A DNA stretch of 64,000 nt from Rhodococcus sovatensis. GTDB lineage: Bacteria; Actinomycetota; Actinomycetes; Mycobacteriales; Mycobacteriaceae. The position numbers were made by a program, and so were the translations under genes. The notes under the pieces are model-generated. The model saw only the letters and a list, made by a program, of their open reading frames with translations, was not told the origin of the DNA and ran no database searches. The stretch covers positions 2,728,001-2,792,000 of the forward strand of contig NZ_CP147846.1 of the NCBI RefSeq assembly GCF_037327425.1, given 5' to 3'. Below are positions 53,217-62,237 of this stretch, one piece after another (positions within the stretch are counted from its first letter, which is position 1; each line of letters starts with the position of its first letter).

Positions 53217-54545
53217 TCACCAGAACGTTGGAGTCAGCTCCCACCTGTCGTATTCGTCGGCGATCAGCGTGCACAGGTGTTCCCTGCTCGGAAATAGATC
53301 GGGATCGAGTCCGGTAACGCACAGAGTCGCCGTGGCGCCCGAGGTGTTCCACCAGACGCTCACCCCACCCTTCGTGCGACGCAGCAGTTCGGCTGTGGTC
53401 TGCTGAGTGATCGACCGCATGGCGACCGAGCGTGCGTCGACGCCACCCAACGAACGCAGGGCACTTCCCCGATTGCCGAGGTTCGAGCACAAGCACAACG
53501 GAGCCGTTGCCGACTTGGCCGCCCTGGCGACGATTGCGTCGGGCAGCATCTGCATGAGCGGCTTTGTCAGTTCGAACGTCGTCGAGAGGCTGGAATCGGC
53601 AAGAGTCGTGAACGCATCCTTGCTCGCGCGCCTGATGTCCCCGAGGTCGCGTCGATAGCCGCCGCCTCCCTCGACTTGAATGGACACTCCCGAAGTCGCG
53701 TTTGCTCGCAGATCTCCGGTGACGCGGGTACTCACCGGCAGCGAGACTTTGACAGCGTCGGATTCGTGCACCCGGCCGCTTGCCGTAAGGACCCCCATCG
53801 CCACTGCTACCAGCAGGCTGTTGGCGCTGCCTCCCGCCGACGCCGCAGCGGCCGTCCACTGCTCGGTGGGGCAGTCGACCACCACGGTGCTAGGGGCGAA
53901 TTCTCCGAACCGAGTCGGGTGAACTGGCGCGACCGGAATGCTCGCTGTTGTCTTGTCCTTCGTGGGCCGTCTCAGCGCATCGCGGGCGCCCCTTCCGAGT
54001 GCGCGCACCGTCCCGAGCGCTGCGGCGCCGATCTGTCCGGCTGCGTCGGAGATGTCTCCTGGTCTCGGGGCGTCCCACGCCGACCGAAAGTCCTCGGGGT
54101 CTCCTGGTCCACGCACGGCGGCAATTGCCGAAGAGGTCAGCGCCCCTCCATCGCCTACGACATGTGAGGCGACGAGCGAGACCACCGAGCCACCACCGTC
54201 GGTATCGGCGTAGGCGAGCTGCCACACCGGCCCGTTCTCCGGATCGAGCCGAACGGCGGCACGATTCTCCATCCAATCGGCGAGCTCGCTCGCGCCGAGC
54301 ACCCTGTCGTCGAGCTCGAGCGGTAGCGACGCCCCGGCCCTGGTCCATGTGTCACGAGCACCGGGGAAGCGCACCCGTTCCACGGTTCGGTTGATCGGAC
54401 CGTCGCGGAGGTTCTCCCACATCGCACGCAGGGATTCACGCGTGATCGGTTCATCGAACCGCCACACGATCTGATTGACGACGGGAACGTCGAGGACGCA
54501 CTCCATTCGTAGAAACAGGTCGTCGTCGTACGTCAATCTACTCAC
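53217..54545 (-). CDS. CoA-dependent acyltransferase-like protein A (HxxxDG)
   Basis: This 442-aa protein looks like a member of the condensation/PapA/WS-DGAT superfamily. The active-site pattern is ASHVVGDGG with His128, Asp132 and Gly133. The second half has SANSLLVAVAMGVLTASGRV and LCLCSNLGNRGSA, placed like the channel regions of these two-lobed enzymes. It begins MSRLTYDDDLFLRM and ends RWELTPTFW; a paralogue 2.5 kb to the right has the same termini and the same motif position. It may transfer an acyl group to the product of the adjacent glycosyltransferase. No membrane or signal segment. The specific reaction is unknown. Confidence 0.72.
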   Translation of the reverse strand: MSRLTYDDDLFLRMECVLDVPVVNQIVWRFDEPITRESLRAMWENLRDGPINRTVERVRFPGARDTWTRAGASLPLELDDRVLGASELADWMENRAAVRLDPENGPVWQLAYADTDGGGSVVSLVASHVVGDGGALTSSAIAAVRGPGDPEDFRSAWDAPRPGDISDAAGQIGAAALGTVRALGRGARDALRRPTKDKTTASIPVAPVHPTRFGEFAPSTVVVDCPTEQWTAAAASAGGSANSLLVAVAMGVLTASGRVHESDAVKVSLPVSTRVTGDLRANATSGVSIQVEGGGGYRRDLGDIRRASKDAFTTLADSSLSTTFELTKPLMQMLPDAIVARAAKSATAPLCLCSNLGNRGSALRSLGGVDARSVAMRSITQQTTAELLRRTKGGVSVWWNTSGATATLCVTGLDPDLFPSREHLCTLIADEYDRWELTPTFW

Positions 54546-54695
54546 GCGGACGAGCGTAACGGAGATCTACTCGATATCGCCTGCTACGCAGGCGTCTTCC
54601 GACAAACATCACTGTGTCCGTTCGTGTTACGCGCACCAGCCGGTCATGATGTAGGTTGCATTCGGGCGACGGAGTGCGGGCTGAGGAGTTCACCA

Positions 54696-55982
54696 ATGAA
54701 GTTTGTACTGCCGTTCACCGGTAGCCGGGGGGACATAGCGCCCGGATTGGCACTCGGAATCGAACTCGCCGGGCGCGGACACGAAGTCGTATTCGGAGCA
54801 CCCCCGAACCTGGTGACGTTCGCCACAGCTGCGACGGCATCCGCCTCCGGTATCTCCATCGTCTCGTTCGGGCCGGACACACAGGCCCTTCTCGAATCGG
54901 ATCTGGTGAGGACCCGAATCAAGTCACGAAATCCGCGCGTTCGGACGGCCGCCCTCGCCGAGCTCGCCAACTTCGGTTGGGATGACATGACCGAGCAGCT
55001 GTCACAGATGTCGGTCGGTGCCGACGCGGCCGTTGCTGGCACCCTCGGCCAAGAAATGACCTTCAATTGCGCTGAAGCCCTGTCGATTCCGTTTTTCGCA
55101 CTGCACTACTGCCCACTCAGGTCGAACGGCTCTGTGTCGGTCCTCCCGGGCAGGGAGTTGCCTGGGATCGTCAATCGTGGCACGTGGCGCATCCTGGAGT
55201 CGTTGCGTTGGCGATCGATGAAGAATCGAGAGAACAGCCAGCGCACCGCACTTGGGCTTCCCGCTGCATCGCAGCCGCTGTCGACGAGGATCGCCCGGTA
55301 CGGCGGGATCGAAATCCAAGCCTACGACAGCTCGTTCTTCCCCGGCCTGTCCCAGGAGTGGGGCAAGCGAAGACCGTTCGTTGGATTCCTCGAACTATCT
55401 GCGGCGACAACAACTTCGGCCCCCGAATCAACCTGCGATTCACCGCTGCGTCGGTGGATCGACGAGGGCCCGCCACCGCTGTACTTCGGATTCGGCAGTA
55501 TGCCGGTGCAGGATCCACCCGCGTTGATGGACATGATCGAGGACGTCTGCCGCAGCGGCGGGCACCGGGCCGTTGTCAGTTCCGGCTGGAGCGCTCTCGA
55601 TGAATTCATGGACCCGACCGCCGCCGTCGCCACGGTGGGCCCGGTGGACCACGCCACTCTGTTCCCGTTGTGCCGAGCGGCAATTCATCACGGCGGCGCG
55701 GGAACGACTGCAGCGAGCATTCGAGCCGGACTGCCGACGATGACGTGCTGGTTCAGTGCCGACCAGCCCTTCTGGGGGGCCGCGCTGACCAGAACGGGTG
55801 CGGGAACGTCCGCCAAGTTCACGACACTCACCACAGACACCCTGGCCTCGGGAATCGCCACACTGCTTCGAACCGACACCGCTTCGAGGGCGGCAGAACT
55901 TGCCGATTCGATGACCCCGGCCAGCGATTCGCTACAGGCTGCCGCAGACCTGATCGAGGGGGTCACTCACCAGAAGCGGTGA
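54696..55982 (+). CDS. GT1 family glycosyltransferase
   Basis: This 428-aa GT-B enzyme resembles the glycosyltransferases of glycopeptidolipid synthesis and sterol glucosyltransferases. The N-terminal FTGSRGDIAPGLALGIELAGRGHEV is the acceptor-side glycine/Asp loop; the C-terminal AIHHGGAGTTAASIRAGLP near residue 330 binds the nucleotide sugar. GAGGAG lies 8 nt before the ATG at 54696. It stands alone on the plus strand between the two minus-strand acyltransferase-like genes and overlaps the second by 16 bp. Likely job: add a sugar to a lipid or polyol that the neighbours acylate. Confidence 0.88.
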   Translation: MKFVLPFTGSRGDIAPGLALGIELAGRGHEVVFGAPPNLVTFATAATASASGISIVSFGPDTQALLESDLVRTRIKSRNPRVRTAALAELANFGWDDMTEQLSQMSVGADAAVAGTLGQEMTFNCAEALSIPFFALHYCPLRSNGSVSVLPGRELPGIVNRGTWRILESLRWRSMKNRENSQRTALGLPAASQPLSTRIARYGGIEIQAYDSSFFPGLSQEWGKRRPFVGFLELSAATTTSAPESTCDSPLRRWIDEGPPPLYFGFGSMPVQDPPALMDMIEDVCRSGGHRAVVSSGWSALDEFMDPTAAVATVGPVDHATLFPLCRAAIHHGGAGTTAASIRAGLPTMTCWFSADQPFWGAALTRTGAGTSAKFTTLTTDTLASGIATLLRTDTASRAAELADSMTPASDSLQAAADLIEGVTHQKR

Positions 55983-57322
55983 GTGATCTCCCATCGCAGC
56001 AGAACGTCCGCGACGACATCGCGCACGGCGTTGTCCGTGACCATGCGATCGGGATCCATGCCGTGCACTGTGATCGTGATCGCTTCGTCGGTTTCAGTTG
56101 CCCACGCGGTCGAACCGCCACCGAGCGTTCGCGCGAACTCCGCGTCCGCTCCCGCGTATGTTGCGCGCGCCGCGACGCTACGAGCCCGAACTCCACCGAT
56201 CGTGATGAAGTCCTCGGGTAGCTCTCCGAGGTTCGAGCACAGCCCCTCGGCTCCGTCGGACGGCATCGGAAGCCTCGCGACCACCGCGTCGGGCAGCATC
56301 TGGACGAGCGACAGCGGTATTGCCTGCGATGAGACGCCAGCCTTTTGACGTGCAGCGAAGTCCGTGAATGCGGCTTTGCTCGCTTTCCTGATACGCGTGA
56401 GATCTTGGTCCTGACGCTCGGCCACCGGCACCCGAACCGGAATGATCTTGGTCGAGTTGGAATCGATGTCGAGCGGGTCGCGGTCGCTGTATGGGAGCGA
56501 CCACCGCAGCACGTCCCCCGGCATCGCACGGCCGAGCGCCTCTGATATTGCCGTCATCACGGCTATGAACAAGGAGTTGGACGTTCCACCCCACTCTGCC
56601 GCCGCAGCCTTCCATTCGGTAGCGGAACACTCGACCACCACGTACGGCGGCCTCCACGGGCCCACGACCGGATCTGCATCCTGACGCCTGGGCGGATCGA
56701 TCCGTCCCGATCCGGGCGCGGGGTCTTTGCTCGAGGAGAAGGCGGACGTCGCGGTAGCGACCACCCTGTCGGCGACCCACTTCATGATCGGCTTCACCTC
56801 ACCCACGGTGTCGGCGAGATCTTCGATGATTCCGCCGAAGAGCGATGGGCCCTCGCCCAGATCGCGCGAGTCGACCCCCCTGTTGCCGGAATTCGCTCGC
56901 CGAATGGCCTCGACCATGGCGGCACCGTCGGCGACCATGTGCGAGCATGCGAGAGACACCACCATCCCCCCTCCAGACATCGGTGCGGCAGCAAGCTGCC
57001 AGCCGACGCCGGCCTCTGGGTCGAGGTCCTCGACGACCCGCTGTTCCGCCCAGCACAGCACGGCGTCCGAGGGAATCGGCGATGAGGCCAGCTCGAGCGG
57101 AAGGGACACTGCAGACGTGACCCACCGATGCCGGGCGGTCGGCAAGGTCGGGGATTCGACCCTGCGCGCCAACAACCCTTCCGATAGGTTCGTTCGTAGT
57201 TCTTCCAGCTCATCGCCCGAAACGGCAGTATCGAGCAGCCACAGAAACTGATTGAAGACGGGCTTGCCGATTCCGTGGTGCATTCGCAGGAATAAGTGAT
57301 CCGCAAATCCAATTCGGGTCAT
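55967..57322 (-). CDS. CoA-dependent acyltransferase-like protein D (HxxxDG), paralogue of A
   Basis: This 451-aa relative of protein A starts MTRIGFADHLFLRM and ends RWEITHRFW. It has the same spacing: CSHMVADGA puts His128, Asp132 and Gly133 at identical residue numbers. SNSLFIAVMTAISEALGRAMPGDVLRW and LCSNLGELPEDF also align with A. It is therefore an old duplicate rather than a recent copy; identity looks low outside motifs. It is transcribed away from the 579-bp gap and converges on the glycosyltransferase. Acyltransferase activity is inferred from motif and superfamily only. Confidence 0.72.
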   Translation of the reverse strand: MTRIGFADHLFLRMHHGIGKPVFNQFLWLLDTAVSGDELEELRTNLSEGLLARRVESPTLPTARHRWVTSAVSLPLELASSPIPSDAVLCWAEQRVVEDLDPEAGVGWQLAAAPMSGGGMVVSLACSHMVADGAAMVEAIRRANSGNRGVDSRDLGEGPSLFGGIIEDLADTVGEVKPIMKWVADRVVATATSAFSSSKDPAPGSGRIDPPRRQDADPVVGPWRPPYVVVECSATEWKAAAAEWGGTSNSLFIAVMTAISEALGRAMPGDVLRWSLPYSDRDPLDIDSNSTKIIPVRVPVAERQDQDLTRIRKASKAAFTDFAARQKAGVSSQAIPLSLVQMLPDAVVARLPMPSDGAEGLCSNLGELPEDFITIGGVRARSVAARATYAGADAEFARTLGGGSTAWATETDEAITITVHGMDPDRMVTDNAVRDVVADVLLRWEITHRFW

Positions 57323-57901
57323 GCGAAAAATGTACTACAAAAGCCTATATAGCGCGGTTTTGTTAACACGGAGATTAAATCCAGGTTTCGAGTAGTCACA
57401 TGCGAATTGGTCTTATTCGAAGCTGCAGTCCGTACGGATTGGTCCGTTTACGAAGTGTGTGACAGGCCATAAGAATGACGACTAGGGGCAAGGTCGACCG
57501 CCCCCCGTCGGCCGACGATGCACCCTGGTCCCCGTTTCGCAACTCGACTCAGAAATCTCGATACTAATTGCACTGCAACGCTATTCATTGACACCTCGAT
57601 CCGGACGACTCCGACAATCATGATCAACGACCCCCGTCAAGACGGTGCCTGGTGATCAACAACACTTTTTTGCATAGCGAATTACCTGCCGATTCGACCT
57701 ACTGTAATTATCGAAACCAATACCGGGGGCAATGGCTGCGCCGGTAGCCGTTTGTGCGTTACAGGTACACAGTGCAGTGTCAACCAGTGCGCAGTCACGC
57801 TCTCGAGACGGCGCCTGCACGTCGCTGATCGAGAGCTGCAGCACGAATCGTCCACCATGTTGCCAGTCGCCGCTGGCCGAGCTCGGAATTGGATACATTC
57901 A
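57323..57901. other. AT-rich divergent intergenic region of the acyltransferase island
   Basis: This 579-bp gap between two divergent acyltransferase genes is clearly poorer in GC than its surroundings (for example CTATATAG near 57342 and TAATTAT near 57708). It holds the 10-bp palindrome TCCGTACGGA at 57429-57438 and a TTGACA at 57588 without a clear partner. No convincing gene was found in it. It must carry the promoters for both directions. Confidence 0.6.
57429..57438. repeat. Short palindrome in the island promoter region
   Basis: TCCGTACGGA is a perfect 10-bp palindrome, flanked by repeated ATTGGTC/TTGGTCC words (ATTGGTC near 57405 and ATTGGTCCG after it). It may be an operator; the support is only symmetry and location. 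Confidence 0.35.
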
Positions 57902-59341
57902 ATGGAATACACCGAACTGGCCGACTACCCGCTACCTGCAGGAAAGCTCACCGAGTGGGTACCTGCCGTGGCCGACTCGGCCTGGGCCGAGGACCCTCGC
58001 GGCGTCTCGTTCACGCATGAAGATCATTGCAGTCGCGGCAACGACGGATCCTGGATCGGCACCGTGTTCGAGATTCACCGCCGCTACGACGCAGAGGCCA
58101 TGCGTCGAACCATTCTCAGTTACGTGGAACGCCATGAAGCGTTCCGCACCCGCGTCGAACCCGACCCCACGTCAGGGACCTGGCGACGGTTCACGGTCCC
58201 TGCGGACGCTGTGCGCGTCGACACCCGGCATGAGCAGAAGACCCGAAGCGAATCTCAGGTATTCGAGCACCTCGAGTCCTGGTTCGCCGATGTCGTATCG
58301 CCCACCCTGTGGCCCCACTTCGTGATGGCCACAGTGGTCCCCGAACCACACATCGCGGCGAGCGCGCCGCAACAGGACAAGTTCCTGGTGATCTTCGCGG
58401 CCGACCACTCCGTAATGGACGCCTACAGCCAGATCTACGCGATCAACGAGCTCGATCGGCTGTACGCATATGCGCTGGACGGCACCGAACACGCGCTTCC
58501 CGAGGTGGGTAGCTACGTCGATTTCTCGGCTACCGAGCGCGCTCTCGGCGAGTCCCTGACCACCGACCACGAGGCAGTTGTTGCGTGGAGGGATTTCCTC
58601 GCCGAGGAGGACGGCCGCTTTCCCGCGTTCCCACTCCCGATCAGCGCGACGGATTCGTCGGCTGCCACCGATCTCGCAACGCGTCAGAGCAGCGTGTCGT
58701 CGTGGTTGCTCACCACCGAGCAGGTCACGCGATTCAACGCTGTCTGCCGCGACGCCGGCCAGAACATGCAGTCGGGAATACTTGCCGCACTTGCACTCGT
58801 CAATGCTCGGCTGACCGGCGAGGGGACTTTCCGGACCATCATGCCCATGCACACCCGCTACGCCGAGAAGTGGGCCGCGAGCGTCGGTTGGTACGTCGGG
58901 ATCCTCCCGATGGAGATTCGGCTGGAGAACGCCCGAACGTTCGCCGAGGCGATCGACTGCGCCGCGGTCGGATCGAATCGCTACAAAGGCCTCGCAGCCG
59001 TCCCGTACTCGCGGGTCGCATCGTTGTTGTCCTCGACCGAAATCCCACGCTTCGTCGTCTCCTACATAGATCTACGGTTCCTGCCCGACGGCGAGGAGTG
59101 GCAGGCCCGCAAGGGGCGAGCGCTGCGCAGCGAGTGCCATGCCGAGAACGAGGTCTACTTCTGGATCAACCGCACGCTGCAAGGGCTCAACATCTCGGCC
59201 CGCTTTCCCAGTACCGATGTCTCGACAACCAACGTGCACCGCTTCATCACCGAGTTCGTCTCAGTGATGACGACCGTCATCTCCGAGCCCGCCGAATCGG
59301 TAGATTCGTTGGTCGCGGCCGCCGGAGCGAGTCGACACTAG
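57902..59341 (+). CDS. PapA/condensation-like acyltransferase C1
   Basis: This 479-aa protein has the two-lobed CoA-dependent acyltransferase layout of mycobacterial PapA proteins. The N-terminal region starts MEYTELADYPLPAGKLTEWVP; LSYVERHEAFRTRVE is the typical first-lobe segment; the active site reads FAADHSVMDAYS with His169 and Asp173, Ala replacing the usual Gly. Later GWYVGILPMEI and FVVSYIDLRFLP match the PapA1/2/3 type. ATG 57902 is chosen as it starts the same motif as the copy at 63693; only a weak ribosome-binding site is visible. It is the first of three head-to-tail copies, probably one operon. Confidence 0.82.
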   Translation: MEYTELADYPLPAGKLTEWVPAVADSAWAEDPRGVSFTHEDHCSRGNDGSWIGTVFEIHRRYDAEAMRRTILSYVERHEAFRTRVEPDPTSGTWRRFTVPADAVRVDTRHEQKTRSESQVFEHLESWFADVVSPTLWPHFVMATVVPEPHIAASAPQQDKFLVIFAADHSVMDAYSQIYAINELDRLYAYALDGTEHALPEVGSYVDFSATERALGESLTTDHEAVVAWRDFLAEEDGRFPAFPLPISATDSSAATDLATRQSSVSSWLLTTEQVTRFNAVCRDAGQNMQSGILAALALVNARLTGEGTFRTIMPMHTRYAEKWAASVGWYVGILPMEIRLENARTFAEAIDCAAVGSNRYKGLAAVPYSRVASLLSSTEIPRFVVSYIDLRFLPDGEEWQARKGRALRSECHAENEVYFWINRTLQGLNISARFPSTDVSTTNVHRFITEFVSVMTTVISEPAESVDSLVAAAGASRH

Positions 59342-59357
59342 AGCCGGAGGTTCAACG

Positions 59358-60791
59358 ATGATCATTACTGCACTCGGCAACTGGACGCCGAAGCCGGGCC
59401 GACTGCTGGAGTGGCACCCAGTTCAGCCGGCACTCGACGCCGCGCTCAAAGCACCGGTGCATCCGGCTCCACCGTCGTTTCTGCAGGAGGACCATCTCGT
59501 GGCCGCCGCCGCAGCGGCGGCCCGCGGCGACGAACACCATGCCTACACCGGTGTCGCCACCGAGATAGACGGGTCGCTCGATCGTGACGCGCTGTCCCGG
59601 GCGATCGCTGCATACGTGCTACGGCACGAGGGGCTGCGGTGCTGGTTCGAGGTCGAGGACGGTCTTGTGACTCGTCGCCTCGTGCCGATAGAGGCAGCAT
59701 CGTTCGCTCCGAGCGAGGTGGGCACGTTCAGCCTCGACGCGGAGTTCCAGACCTATGTGCGCGGACGCTTCTCGGCCGAGGCGACAGCGTTCGACTGGCC
59801 GGGATTCGTCGTGGGCGCGATCGAACGCGCCGAGAGCTTCACCCTGTACTACGGTGCCGACCATGCGTTCACGGACGGCGGATCGCAGGCGTTGGTCATC
59901 AGTGAACTGGCGGACCTGTACGCCCTCGAAATCGGTGAGGACGCGCCGACACCGGCGCACGCTGGAAGCCACCTCGACTACGCCGTCGAGGAACGTGCGA
60001 GGGCGGCTACCTACGGCCCGGACTCGCCTGAAATCAGGGCGTGGAAGCGGATTTTCGACAAGAACGACGGCAAGATGCCACGCTTCCCGCTCGATCTCGG
60101 CCTCGCGGAGGGCGAGCGCGGCCCAGTACGAATTGTCGAACGGCATCTCCTGGACGCGGACGCCACCGCCGCGCTCGATCGGGCGTGCAAAGCCGCGGGC
60201 GCACGGATCAGCAGCGGCGTGTTCGCTGCGGTAGGAATCACCGACTACGAACTGGCCGGACGAGCGGACTACTTCGGAATCACCGTGCTCAGCACCCGAC
60301 ACCTCGGTGACTACGGTCAGTCGCAGGGCTGGTTCGTCAACTTCGCACCGGTGGCATTCGAGGTCGGCGGCACCGACTCGTTCTCGACCGTCGCAGCCAA
60401 GGCACACGACGGTTTCGAAGACGCCAAACACATCGCGGCTGCGCCCGTGCACGCCGTCCTCGGAGCACTCGCTGCGGACGGGACACTGGGAAGCGAACTC
60501 GCGGTGAGTCCCAACATGTTGTCCTACATCGATTTTCGTTGGTTCCCCGGGGTTGGGCGGCCGGCCGACGCGCGCGGTGAGCACTTCACCGGCGAAGGAC
60601 GGACGTCGAACGCGTCGATGTGGATCAACCGCGATGCCGATCATCTGTATCTCGTTGCGCAGGTGCCCGACAACGATGTCGCAGACGAATCGGTGGCTCG
60701 GTACCACTCGCACCTTCAGACAGTTTTGGAAACAGTTGCCCGCGAGGGCGACTACGCAATTAGAGTGCCCGAGACGATCGAGCATCACTAG
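59358..60791 (+). CDS. PapA/condensation-like acyltransferase C2
   Basis: This 477-aa paralogue of C1 has AIAAYVLRHEGLRCWFEV in the first lobe, the active site GADHAFTDGG (His169, Asp173, Gly174), and GWFVNFAPVAFEV plus MLSYIDFRWFPGV in the second lobe. Of the three tandem copies it alone keeps the canonical HxxxDG. GGAGG lies 9 nt before the ATG, 16 bp after the C1 stop. The likely reaction is transfer of an acyl chain from CoA or a carrier to a hydroxyl of a glycolipid. Confidence 0.82.
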   Translation: MIITALGNWTPKPGRLLEWHPVQPALDAALKAPVHPAPPSFLQEDHLVAAAAAAARGDEHHAYTGVATEIDGSLDRDALSRAIAAYVLRHEGLRCWFEVEDGLVTRRLVPIEAASFAPSEVGTFSLDAEFQTYVRGRFSAEATAFDWPGFVVGAIERAESFTLYYGADHAFTDGGSQALVISELADLYALEIGEDAPTPAHAGSHLDYAVEERARAATYGPDSPEIRAWKRIFDKNDGKMPRFPLDLGLAEGERGPVRIVERHLLDADATAALDRACKAAGARISSGVFAAVGITDYELAGRADYFGITVLSTRHLGDYGQSQGWFVNFAPVAFEVGGTDSFSTVAAKAHDGFEDAKHIAAAPVHAVLGALAADGTLGSELAVSPNMLSYIDFRWFPGVGRPADARGEHFTGEGRTSNASMWINRDADHLYLVAQVPDNDVADESVARYHSHLQTVLETVAREGDYAIRVPETIEHH

Positions 60792-62189
60792 ATGCGCGTA
60801 ACTTCGATCACCGAGTTCCGTACCGCGCCGGGTACATACCTCGAGTGGCCGGTACACCTGGGGGCCGGCGAACCGTCGACGATTCCTCCGTCGTTCAATC
60901 AAACCTTCCATCTGTCCTCCACACTCGACGCGTCGAACGAAGCAGTCCCAACCGGAGCGGTGTGGATCGCCACCGCGTTCGACGTCGAGGGCCCCCTCGA
61001 CGTCGATGCGCTCACCTGGTCTTTCACTACATTCATCGAGCGCCACGCCGCGTTGCGTACGACATTCCATGCCTCCGGCGGCGAGATCCACCGGCGAGTC
61101 CACGGGCCGCACGAGCTGCGGATCGGTCGACCGAGCGCCACGACGATCACCGACTCCACCCGTGTCAGCGCCCACCTCCGCTCGCGGCTGAACGAGCTCT
61201 GCCATCCCGCGCAACGACCGTCGTATTCCTTTGCCGCGGTGGATCGCCCGGATCGTGCAACCGTCGTGTGCGGCTTCGATCACGCCCACGTCGACGCACT
61301 GTCGATGACGGTCGCTGCCGAGGAGATCACGACCCTCTACCAGGCTCGCCGAGCGGGCACTGTCCCTGAACTGGACAGCGTCGGGAGTTTCGTGGAGTAC
61401 TGCGCAGCCGAAGCGCAGGCGCCCGAAGTTGCGTCGTCCGATCCTCGAATTCTCGCCTGGTCCGACTTCGTGGACGGGTGCGGCGGACGCACTCCTGCGT
61501 TTCCATTCGATCTCGGTGTGGCCCTAGGCGATCAGGCACCTCAGGCAACGACGATTCACGCGCTCGCGACGGCGGAGGACGCCGCCCTGTTCGAACGACT
61601 GTGTCGTGGCCTCGGAGCAGGAGTGTTCTCGGCGATCGTTGCGGCGGCTGCAACCGCCGCAGCGGAAATGGGCGGCCCTCAGGTCTTTTCCCTGTTGTTT
61701 CCACTGCATACTCGCCGGGCCGCCGAGTATGCGCACGCACTGGGATGGTTCACGACCAACGCGCCGATGAGCGTCGTAGTCGGTGACACGTTCGCCGACA
61801 CACTCACCTCCGCGCACACGTCCTTTCGAGCGGCACTGCCCCTGGCTGCTGTGCCGATTCCGCACGTACTTCGAGCACTGGGCGAGCAGTTCTCACGGCC
61901 TCGGCAGGACGTGTTCATGATTTCCTACATCGATTACCGCACCTTGCCGGGGGCAGACGCCGACGACCGCAACGCCCACCACATCAGCAACGTCACCACC
62001 GCCGACGATGCCCAATTCTGGGTCTCGCGAACATGCGACGGCTTGGCACTGCGCTCACGCTTCCCCGACACACCCCAGGGCCACGCGATCATCGAGAGCT
62101 TCGCGCTGGCGCTTGCCGCGGTGATCCGGCAGGAAGTCGGAGCTACGGCGTATTCGAGTGAGGCTTCGCTCGTCGGACCGAACGCATAG
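60792..62189 (+). CDS. PapA/condensation-like acyltransferase C3
   Basis: This 465-aa third tandem copy begins directly at the C2 stop (TAG then ATG), so translation is coupled. TTFIERHAALRTTFHA marks the first lobe; the active site is CGFDHAHVDALS with His164 and Asp168, again with Ala in place of Gly, as I recall for PapA1/PapA2. GWFTTNAPMSVVVGD and FMISYIDYRTLPGA follow. The three copies differ strongly outside the motifs, which points to different donors or positions of acylation rather than dosage. Confidence 0.82.
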   Translation: MRVTSITEFRTAPGTYLEWPVHLGAGEPSTIPPSFNQTFHLSSTLDASNEAVPTGAVWIATAFDVEGPLDVDALTWSFTTFIERHAALRTTFHASGGEIHRRVHGPHELRIGRPSATTITDSTRVSAHLRSRLNELCHPAQRPSYSFAAVDRPDRATVVCGFDHAHVDALSMTVAAEEITTLYQARRAGTVPELDSVGSFVEYCAAEAQAPEVASSDPRILAWSDFVDGCGGRTPAFPFDLGVALGDQAPQATTIHALATAEDAALFERLCRGLGAGVFSAIVAAAATAAAEMGGPQVFSLLFPLHTRRAAEYAHALGWFTTNAPMSVVVGDTFADTLTSAHTSFRAALPLAAVPIPHVLRALGEQFSRPRQDVFMISYIDYRTLPGADADDRNAHHISNVTTADDAQFWVSRTCDGLALRSRFPDTPQGHAIIESFALALAAVIRQEVGATAYSSEASLVGPNA

Positions 62190-62237
62190 GATCGTTACAG
62201 TCAGCTCGAATCGATCCCATGTAGGAGCGAAGAAGAA

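Noticed and set aside
57656..57898. Small open frames (76-80 codons) in the AT-rich island gap
   Set aside because: They have no ribosome-binding site and no recognisable motif, and overlap a likely promoter.
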